10,464 bases of DNA from Sphingomonadaceae bacterium (GTDB taxonomy: Bacteria; Pseudomonadota; Alphaproteobacteria; Sphingomonadales; Sphingomonadaceae), in assembly GCA_019239785.1 (NCBI GenBank), contig JAFAZM010000047.1, positions 1-10,464 of the forward strand. The letters run 5' to 3'. Both the position numbers and the translations under genes were made by a program. Below the pieces are notes generated by a model. The model saw only the letters and a program-made list of their open reading frames with translations. It did not search any database and had not been told where the DNA came from. Of the stretch, positions 5,647 to 10,464 are shown piece by piece. Within the stretch, counting starts at the first letter, position 1; every line of letters starts with the position of its first letter.

Positions 5647-5740
5647 CGATCCCCGCCACCTCAAGCCCCGCTCCCCGGAGGCTAGGGCATTCACACAACT
5701 CCTTTGTTCGACCCCGAGCGTGCTGTGATGATGAAGCCGC

Positions 5741-5827
5741 CCGTCAGCGGACGGACCGCTGTCGGCGATGCGCCGACATTGCGCATTTCGTGCTTGACTC
5801 GTCGGATTGCGTCGGATATTTCCGATG
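5741..5827. other. cluster of three hairpins, possible structured RNA
   Basis: Three inverted repeats lie in a row: CCGTC-AGCG-GACGG (5741-5754); TGTCGGCG-ATG-CGCCGACA (5760-5778, a perfect 8-bp stem); and a 7-bp stem around TCGGA-TATT-TCCGA (5810-5827, one G-T wobble). The flanking genes are convergent, so neither needs a leader here. A small RNA, an orphan leader or a repeat element would explain the cluster. The strand is undecided: a weak TTGACT (5794)/TATTTC (5817) pair points right, whereas the Shine-Dalgarno at 5699-5704 points left. Confidence 0.4.
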
Positions 5828-6036
5828 ACATGGTTGAACTTCCGCCCCTCCCCATAGACCGTCCCGCGCCGGAAGGCCGGTCCTGTTGCGTGGGCTGGCC
5901 GCGTATTTTCTCGCGTATTTACGCAAAATTCACGGGGTCGGGGGCGTCCCGGCAATGGCCCGGGGAGCGGTCCGATCCTGCCGGAGCGGAGCAACGCATG
6001 GCTATGATTGACGCCGGCATCAGTCACTTCGGCCAC

Positions 6037-6063
6037 CTGGAGTCCCGCATTCGCTGGAACCAC
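6037..6063 (-). repeat. degenerate dispersed repeat of the 'VVPANAG' type
   Basis: On the minus strand the segment runs GTGGTTCC, AGCGAATGC, GGGACTCCAG, a weak stem (GTTCC/GGGAC with one wobble). Its conceptual translation reads VVPANAGLQ. Spurious peptides of the form V-I/V-P-A-K/N-A-G-I-Q are a familiar product of dispersed GTC-ATTCCCGC...GCGGGAAT-CCAG repeats in proteobacterial genomes. This copy is degenerate, and I infer its identity from that resemblance. Confidence 0.4.
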
Positions 6064-6118
6064 GGGGCGAACCTGAGCGACGGATTCGAAACCGCCATCA
6101 CGGATGTGTGAATCCGGT

Positions 6119-6138
6119 AGCCCCGGAGAGGCGGGGCT
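6119..6138. terminator. 7-bp hairpin in the convergent gap
   Basis: AGCCCCG (6119-6125), six-base loop GAGAGG, CGGGGCT (6132-6138). It is followed by GGGGGAGGGAG, whose GGGAGGG (6141-6147) can pair with CCCTCCC (6187-6193). This is another member of the C/G-rich palindromic class seen at 1069-1165. It may help to stop transcription from either side, but no T-run follows on either strand. Confidence 0.4.
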
Positions 6139-6212
6139 GGGGGAGGGAGTTCGGCGGCCCGAGGACAACCCCAAACGCTCGATACCCCCTCCCAACCCTT
6201 CCCCTCATGGGC

Positions 6213-6241
6213 GAGGGCTTAAGGCCCGAAAGGGCGCCCTC
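6213..6241 (-). terminator. bulged GNRA-capped hairpin after the AAA+ gene
   Basis: Outer arms GAGGGC (6213-6218) and GCCCTC (6236-6241), and inner arms GCCC/GGGC (6224-6227/6232-6235) closed by GAAA as written on the plus strand. A one-sided bulge TTAAG separates the two parts. It begins 3 nt beyond the AAA+ stop codon, the right place for a leftward terminator, although no U-tract is obvious. Confidence 0.5.
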
Positions 6242-6244
6242 CCT

Positions 6245-8272
6245 TTAGAACCCGATCCGCGCGTACCGCTCGGGCTTCGCCCCCGCCTCGGCTTCCAGCA
6301 GGGCCAGGATCTCAACCGGCCCCGCCTCGTCGCGATAGCGCAGCTGCCGCGCGACCACGGCGAAGTCGCCGGGCGTCAGCCCGCCGACCCGCGCCAGCGC
6401 CGCCGGCGCGTCGCCGCCGAAGAAGCGCGTCCAGGCCCGCGCCGCCACTGGCGGCGACAGCGGCCCCAGCGCCAGCTTGAACACGAAGCGGCGCAGCGCC
6501 GCCGGATCGAGCCGCCCGGGATAGTTGGTCGCGGCGATGAACGGCAGCGGGTGCGAGTCCATCCAGGTGAGCAATTCGTTCACCTGGCTGACCTCCCACG
6601 AACGCTGCGCGCCGGCCCGGTCGAAGAGGAGCGAATCCGCTTCGTCGAACAGCAGCACCGCGCCGCGGTCCCGTGCCTCGGCGAAGGCGTCCGCGATCTG
6701 TCCTTCGGTCTCGCCGACCCACTTCGAAAGCAGATCGGAGGCACGGCGGACCAGCAAGGGCCGGTCGAGCCGCTCCGCCACCAGTGCGGCGAGCGCGGTC
6801 TTCCCGGTCCCCGGCGGCCCGGTCAGCAGCAGGGACACGTCCGTCGGCGCGCCCCTGGCTGCGATCCGCTCGATCAGCGGCGCGATCGGCCGATCGGCGT
6901 CGTACAGGCTGAGGTCGAGCCCCGAACCGTCCGGCTTCGGCGGCCGGCTGCGGCCGCCGCGCAGGCCGAGCAGCAGCGAGCGGCCGACCGCCGCCGCATC
7001 CTCGGCGCTGCCGCCGGCAAGCGCGGCGGCGCGGAGCGCGCTGCGGGCGACGCCGGTCGCGCCTTCCTCCGCCGGCAGCATCCGGCCGAGGCCCGACGCA
7101 GCCTCGGTCACCCCTTCCGCCTCGGCGATGCGCGCGACGATGCGGCCCCGCGCCCGCGCGGACGGATAGTCCATCTTCAGGATGTAGCTCATCCGCCGAA
7201 GGTGCGCCGGATCGACGCCGCCGATCGCGTTGCTCGTCCAGATCGTCGGCACCTCGTTCGTCTCGAGCAGCCGGTTCACGAAGATCTTGGACGGCGCGCG
7301 CGCCTGACCCCGGACCCAGGAGGTGCCGCCGATCATGTCCTCCATCTCGTCGAACAGCAGCAGGCTGTCGCCGCGGCGCGCGAGCAGGCGCTGGCCGCGC
7401 CGGAGCGCGGTCAGCCGGTCGTGGCGCGACGGCTCCTCGCCGCCGTCACCGGCTTCGCCGACCGCATAGAGCGCGGCGCCCGCCGCCGCGGCGAGGGTGC
7501 GCGCAAGCTCGGTCTTGCCGGTGCCCGGCGGACCGTAGAGCAGCACGTTCACGCCGGCCGCGCCGCCGGCGAGGGCGCCGCCGAGCAGCCGGACGAGCAG
7601 GCGGAATGCTTCCTCATGCTCGGCGAAATCGTCGGCGCCGAGCACCGCCCGCTGGCGGATGCCGGCGAGCGCGTCGATCAGCTCCGCCTCGGCGGTGAGG
7701 CCGGCGTCGATCACCCTGCCGAAGCGCCAATCGAGCCCCAGGTCCATGCCGGCGCCATGGCAGTCGCCATCGCCGGCCCAGACCAGGCCGATCTCGACCG
7801 GACCCGAGCGCCGCACCAGCCGCGCGGCTTCGCTCCGGCCGGCGCCGGCGAGCTGGCCGACCAGGCCGAGCAGGCTCTCGCCGCTGCCGAACAGCCGGCC
7901 GCGCAGCAAGGCAAGGCGCGGCAGCCGGTCGAGCGCCGCCGTCAGCCGCAGCACCTCGCGCTCGAACGGCGCGAAGCCGACCAGGGCCGAGACGGCGTCG
8001 GCCGAGGCGAACAAAGCCGGCTCCGGCCCGGACGTGTCGATCGCCTCGGCGAGATCCGCCAGCCGGTCCCAGCTGAGCGGATCCTCGGCCGGCGCGGGCT
8101 GCGCGCAATCGTCCGGCGCCGCGGACGCGGCGTCGGGCCAGTCGATCTCCGGCCACAGCCAGTCGCGCTGGTCGCGCACCCAATCGAGCAGCGCCAGCGC
8201 GGTCCGGCTGGACCGTCCATGATGATCGCGCAGCAGGCGGATCAGCCGCTGCGCCAGAAGCTTTTCGCCCAT
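6245..8272 (-). CDS. double AAA+ domain ATPase (CDC48/SpoVK-like)
   Basis: A 675-residue ATPase with two AAA+ modules behind a divergent N-terminal region of about 210 residues. Module 1: Walker A GPPGTGKT (247-254), Walker B LLLFDEME (304-311), sensor-1 TSN (346-348), arginine-finger candidates R359/R360 in HLRRMSY. Module 2: Walker A GPPGTGKT (485-492), pore-loop-like SKWVGETE (516-523), Walker B VLLFDEAD (539-546), sensor-1 ATN (581-583), R594/R595 in ALRRFVF. Both ATP sites look complete, but only module 2 has the aromatic pore loop typical of threading unfoldases. Such proteins usually form hexamers that remodel or unfold other proteins; the partner is unknown. The ATG at 8270-8272 is preceded by a modest GCAGG. 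It appears to be monocistronic, with 237 nt before it and convergent sequence after it. Confidence 0.88.
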   Translation of the reverse strand: MGEKLLAQRLIRLLRDHHGRSSRTALALLDWVRDQRDWLWPEIDWPDAASAAPDDCAQPAPAEDPLSWDRLADLAEAIDTSGPEPALFASADAVSALVGFAPFEREVLRLTAALDRLPRLALLRGRLFGSGESLLGLVGQLAGAGRSEAARLVRRSGPVEIGLVWAGDGDCHGAGMDLGLDWRFGRVIDAGLTAEAELIDALAGIRQRAVLGADDFAEHEEAFRLLVRLLGGALAGGAAGVNVLLYGPPGTGKTELARTLAAAAGAALYAVGEAGDGGEEPSRHDRLTALRRGQRLLARRGDSLLLFDEMEDMIGGTSWVRGQARAPSKIFVNRLLETNEVPTIWTSNAIGGVDPAHLRRMSYILKMDYPSARARGRIVARIAEAEGVTEAASGLGRMLPAEEGATGVARSALRAAALAGGSAEDAAAVGRSLLLGLRGGRSRPPKPDGSGLDLSLYDADRPIAPLIERIAARGAPTDVSLLLTGPPGTGKTALAALVAERLDRPLLVRRASDLLSKWVGETEGQIADAFAEARDRGAVLLFDEADSLLFDRAGAQRSWEVSQVNELLTWMDSHPLPFIAATNYPGRLDPAALRRFVFKLALGPLSPPVAARAWTRFFGGDAPAALARVGGLTPGDFAVVARQLRYRDEAGPVEILALLEAEAGAKPERYARIGF

Positions 8273-8415
8273 GACTTACACCTGCCGTGGCTGCACGGAG
8301 GGCGTCTCCGGCAGCCGGTTTTCATTTGTCGATGGCTGATCGTCCCGCCGGGTCCCCCGTGCCCGGCGCCGCGTCTAGCGGTTGGGCAGGCTCGGGAGCG
8401 CGGCGGGATGGCAGC

Positions 8416-8435
8416 CTTTTCGTAGAATCGAAAAG
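8416..8435. repeat. 7-bp palindrome upstream of the AAA+ gene
   Basis: CTTTTCG (8416-8422), TAGAAT, CGAAAAG (8429-8435), a perfect A/T-richer inverted repeat with a six-base centre in otherwise GC-rich DNA. It lies about 145 nt upstream of the AAA+ start codon and about 75 nt past the POT stop. It could be an operator for the AAA+ gene or a last backup terminator for the transporter. I found no clear promoter beside it. Confidence 0.45.
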
Positions 8436-8454
8436 AGCAATTCATCCTCCGTCG

Positions 8455-8473
8455 TTTCGGCGCTGTGCCGAAA
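8455..8473 (-). terminator. second hairpin behind the POT transporter gene
   Basis: TTTCGGC (8455-8461), loop GCTGT, GCCGAAA (8467-8473). On the minus strand it comes 37 nt after the transporter stop codon, directly after the first terminator hairpin, so the two form a tandem structure. Confidence 0.5.
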
Positions 8474-8479
8474 TTGGGA

Positions 8480-8497
8480 GCGGGCGGTTACGCCCGC
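8480..8497 (-). terminator. hairpin terminator of the POT transporter gene
   Basis: GCGGGCG (8480-8486), GTTA loop, CGCCCGC (8491-8497), a perfect 7-bp GC stem starting 12 nt past the transporter stop codon. On the transcribed strand it is followed by TCCCAATTTCGG, a weak T-containing tail. Confidence 0.65.
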
Positions 8498-8509
8498 GTG
8501 GGGATCAAG

Positions 8510-10039
8510 TCAAGCCGGGGCGGCGGCCTGCACGACGTGACGGGACAGGACCAGCTTGAACAAGGTGAAGGCGATCAAGCCGACGACGGCGCTGGCGACA
8601 TGGACCAGCCAGAAGCTCGTCGTGGCCATGCTCGAATAGAGGCCGCCGATATAGCCGACGATCTTGTTCGCGGCGAAGAAGGCCAGATAATAGAGCCCGA
8701 TCACGGTCGCGCTGATCTGCTTGGGTGCGATCTTGCTGAACAGGGCGAGGCTGATCGGCAGGACGTGGGCGAAGCCGATGCTGTTGAACAGGTGGAACAT
8801 GAACGGCCAGAACAGGCCGATCTTGCCGCCCGCCGGCTGGGTCAGCGCCGCCATGAAGAGGCAAAGGCCGCCGGCGACCGTGAACAGGCTGCCAATGATC
8901 ATCTTGTTGATCTCGTCCGGCTCCTTGCGCTTGAGGCTCCACCATTTCCAGAAGCCGGCGACCGCGACGAGCATCGAGAAGCTGAGCGTCGCGTCGAGGG
9001 TGATCAGCCAGCTGCTCGGCAGCGTCGTGCCCATGAAGGTCAGGTTGAACTGCTGGTCGCCCCATACGAGATAGGCGTTGAAAATCTCCTGGTTGGTGAG
9101 GAGCGAGATTGCCAGGACCGGGATCAGGGTGAACAAGGAGAGCACGCGCGTCTTGTCGCTGCTGGCGAGGCCGCGCGTCAGGAAGAAATAGAGCCCCGAA
9201 AGCACGACGATCACGGCGAGGACGCCGATCCACCAGGCGGAGAACAGGAAGCCCGAAAGCAACAGCCAGGCAAGCGCGAGCAATGCGATCCCGGCCGCGC
9301 CGACGAAGGCGCGGCGGACCAGTTGCCCGCTCGGGAGCGCGGCGACGCTCAGGTCCGGCGGCATCGACGGACGGCCGGCGAGATAGATGAACAGGCCGAG
9401 CACCATCACCACGCCGGCGCAGCCGAAGCCGTAATGCCAGCCGACCTCCTGTCCCAGCGTTCCGGACACCAAAGGCGCGGCGATCACGCTGACGTTGATG
9501 AAGATGTAGAAGATCTGGAAGGCCATCGCGCGGCGAAGGTCGCTTTCGCTGTAGAGCTCGCCGACTTGGGTCGCGATATTGCCCTTGAACAGGCCGACGC
9601 CGATGATCAGCGCCAGCAGCGCGAACAGGAACGCGCCCTCGAACGCCATCAGGAAATGGCCCAGCGCCATGGTCAGCGCGCCGACGATCAGGGCGATCCT
9701 ACGGCCGGTCAGCTTGTCGGCGATCAGCCCGCCGAGGATCGGCGTCAGATAGACGAGCGAGGTATAGTCGCCGAAGATGGCGGAGGACAGCGGCTGGCCC
9801 TCAAGGCCCCGATAATGCCAGACGCGCAGCCAATCGAGCCCGACCACGCCGCTCATCCGCTCGGGCACGAGCAGATAATTGACCATGTAGAGGACGAGCA
9901 ACGTCTGCATCGAATAATAAGAGAAGCGTTCGCAGGCTTCGGTGAAGCCGAGATAGCCGAGGCCCTTGGGATGGCCGAGAAAGGCTCTGTCCTGCCGGTC
10001 GGGGGCGTCGAGCGCAGGCGTGGCTTCGGCGACGGTCAT
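8510..10039 (-). CDS. POT/PTR-family proton-coupled oligopeptide transporter
   Basis: A 509-residue inner-membrane transporter of the proton-dependent oligopeptide (POT/PTR2) branch of the major facilitator superfamily. The signature ExxERFxYY is present as E34-A-C-E37-R-F-S-Y-Y in the first helix. GGLIADKLTGRR (103-114) is the MFS/PTR loop motif. GLFKGNIATQVGELY (149-163) is the helix-4/5 signature, with K152 in the position of the transport-coupling lysine, and FYIFINVS (177-184) is the helix-5 PTR motif. About 12-14 hydrophobic helices follow through to the C-terminus, and the length is normal. The family imports di- and tripeptides with protons; the exact substrate cannot be read from sequence. 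The ATG at 10037-10039 is preceded by AGAGGAAG. It is divergent from the DUF885 gene, 160 nt away. Confidence 0.92.
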   Translation of the reverse strand: MTVAEATPALDAPDRQDRAFLGHPKGLGYLGFTEACERFSYYSMQTLLVLYMVNYLLVPERMSGVVGLDWLRVWHYRGLEGQPLSSAIFGDYTSLVYLTPILGGLIADKLTGRRIALIVGALTMALGHFLMAFEGAFLFALLALIIGVGLFKGNIATQVGELYSESDLRRAMAFQIFYIFINVSVIAAPLVSGTLGQEVGWHYGFGCAGVVMVLGLFIYLAGRPSMPPDLSVAALPSGQLVRRAFVGAAGIALLALAWLLLSGFLFSAWWIGVLAVIVVLSGLYFFLTRGLASSDKTRVLSLFTLIPVLAISLLTNQEIFNAYLVWGDQQFNLTFMGTTLPSSWLITLDATLSFSMLVAVAGFWKWWSLKRKEPDEINKMIIGSLFTVAGGLCLFMAALTQPAGGKIGLFWPFMFHLFNSIGFAHVLPISLALFSKIAPKQISATVIGLYYLAFFAANKIVGYIGGLYSSMATTSFWLVHVASAVVGLIAFTLFKLVLSRHVVQAAAPA

Positions 10040-10148
10040 CTAGCTTCCTCTCTCGTCACAAGCTCCTCCCCTTGCAGGGATGGATTTTATGGCCCCTTGG
10101 CTAGCTTCCCGATGAACGAGCGCCAGCGCTTTTTCGACGAAGCGCCAT

Positions 10149-10176
10149 TTGCGCGGGCGAACGTCCCCGATAGGGT
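10149..10176 (+). promoter_or_regulatory. weak candidate promoter of the DUF885 gene
   Basis: TTGCGC (10149-10154), a 16-bp spacer, and TAGGGT (10171-10176). The start would be near 10183, about 17 nt before the ATG, leaving room for the GGGGGAG ribosome site. Both boxes match the consensus only partly. The rest of the 160-nt divergent gap holds a short AGCGC-CA-GCGCT palindrome followed by TTTT (10119-10133) and no other clear signal. Confidence 0.3.
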
Positions 10177-10199
10177 GGGAGAAAAGGGGGAGACGAACG

Positions 10200-10464
10200 A
10201 TGCGCCTTGCTTTCCTCGCCGCCGCTGCCGCGCTTGCGGCCGCCGCGCCCGCCGCAGCAACACCCACCGATGACCTGCACCGGCTGATGGACGAACATTA
10301 TCGCTGGCTGCTGCGCGAGAACCCGACCTACGCGACCGCATTGGGCGTGCACGATTACGACGCCGCGATCCGCGATCTCAGTCCGGAGGCGCGCGAGCGC
10401 CGCAATCGCGAGGCGCAGGCCTTCCTCACCCGGCTGCGGGCGATCCCCGAAGGGCCGCTCACAT
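10200..10464 (+). CDS. DUF885 family exported protein, N-terminal part
   Basis: The first 88 codons of a rightward gene that is still open at the right edge. It starts MRLAFLAAAAALAAAAPAAA, a signal peptide with a short basic N-end, a hydrophobic alanine-rich core and a likely cleavage after an Ala-x-Ala near residues 18-20. The mature start, TPTDDLHRLMDEHYRWLLRE, then NPTYATALGVHDYDAAIRDLS, matches the opening of DUF885 proteins ('...P..AT.lG.h.yD..l.DlS'). These periplasmic or lipoprotein proteins resemble zinc peptidases and are predicted hydrolases. A strong GGGGGAG Shine-Dalgarno precedes the ATG at 10200-10202. Its position divergent from a peptide importer suggests, but does not show, a role in peptide breakdown. 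The catalytic region is outside the window. Confidence 0.83.
   Translation, partial: MRLAFLAAAAALAAAAPAAATPTDDLHRLMDEHYRWLLRENPTYATALGVHDYDAAIRDLSPEARERRNREAQAFLTRLRAIPEGPLT

Larger units (their letters stand above)
5647..6244. other. long convergent intergenic region without a convincing gene
   Basis: About 598 nt between the 3' ends of the HxlR gene and the AAA+ gene. Short open frames exist on both strands (for example 5704-6111 plus and 5744-5926 minus). They lack a Shine-Dalgarno or recognisable domains and look unlike the neighbouring proteins. Contents seen: a minus-strand Shine-Dalgarno with a two-codon ORF (5682-5704), three hairpins (5741-5754, 5760-5778, 5810-5827), an AT-rich patch with CGCGTATTT twice (5900-5920), a degenerate dispersed-repeat motif (6037-6063) and C/G-rich hairpins (6119-6138, 6213-6241). 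Confidence 0.7.

Noticed and set aside
6081..6093. GGATTCGAAACC resembling a tRNA T-loop
   Set aside because: No acceptor stem, D-arm or anticodon arm can be arranged around it.
5704..6111. Possible small protein gene on the plus strand in the long gap
   Set aside because: There is no Shine-Dalgarno at 5704 or at the internal ATG at 5829, no domain, an unusual composition for this genome, and it crosses several hairpins.
4945..6195. 416-residue minus-strand open frame over the HxlR gene and the gap
   Set aside because: Over the HxlR gene it is antisense. In the gap it carries the spurious VVPANAG peptide of a repeat and no domain.
6104..8425. 773-residue plus-strand open frame opposite the AAA+ gene
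   Set aside because: It is an antisense shadow in GC-rich DNA, rich in R, Q and A without any domain. The minus-strand frame has complete AAA+ motifs.
10119..10133. AGCGC-CA-GCGCT followed by TTTT as a terminator
   Set aside because: The stem is short with a two-base loop, and it lies in a divergent gap where neither flanking gene ends.
8465..10273. 602-residue plus-strand open frame opposite the POT transporter
   Set aside because: Its D/H/E/R-rich composition is the mirror image of membrane helices on the other strand. No start site or domain supports it.

Overview
The window is high-GC DNA (about two thirds G+C or more by eye) with tightly packed genes. It also has short palindromic C/G-rich intergenic repeats built on CCCCTCCCC. 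Protein style and these repeats fit a sphingomonad-like alphaproteobacterium (Sphingomonas, Sphingosinicella or relatives). That placement is an inference; the window holds no rRNA or other marker gene.

Layout. (1) 1-1061: the 5' end of a leftward YbaK/ProX-type editing protein gene, then two rightward genes for a small four-helix membrane protein and a pyridoxamine-oxidase-fold general stress protein. (2) 1062-1172: a convergent gap filled by two perfect CCCCTCCCC hairpins. (3) 1173-4860: a leftward six-gene operon with gaps of 2, 58, 22, 11 and 10 nt. In transcription order it encodes a DUF899 thioredoxin-like protein, a VOC protein, a DoxX-like membrane protein, a fused tandem DUF1428 protein, a two-domain VOC protein and a PhnB-like VOC protein. 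(4) 4939-5646: a divergent HxlR-type regulator with a C-terminal SCP2-like domain. It is read from a near-consensus promoter that appears to produce an almost leaderless mRNA. (5) 5647-6244: about 600 nt with no convincing gene, but several hairpins, a degenerate dispersed repeat and, on the minus strand, a good Shine-Dalgarno followed by a two-codon ORF. (6) 6245-8272: a leftward protein with two AAA+ modules. (7) 8510-10039: a leftward POT-family peptide/H+ symporter, followed by a hairpin terminator. (8) 10200 to the end: the start of a rightward exported DUF885 protein.

How the parts may work together. A redox-type HxlR regulator next to DoxX and VOC genes recalls the Bacillus subtilis CatR-catDE and MhqR/YodB electrophile (quinone/catechol) resistance loci. 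The 1173-5646 divergon is therefore a reasonable candidate for an uncharacterised electrophile or aldehyde detoxification module. The sequence does not reveal its substrate. The POT transporter and the divergent DUF885 predicted hydrolase could jointly serve peptide scavenging; this is inference only. There is no sign of phage, transposase, CRISPR, tRNA or rRNA.
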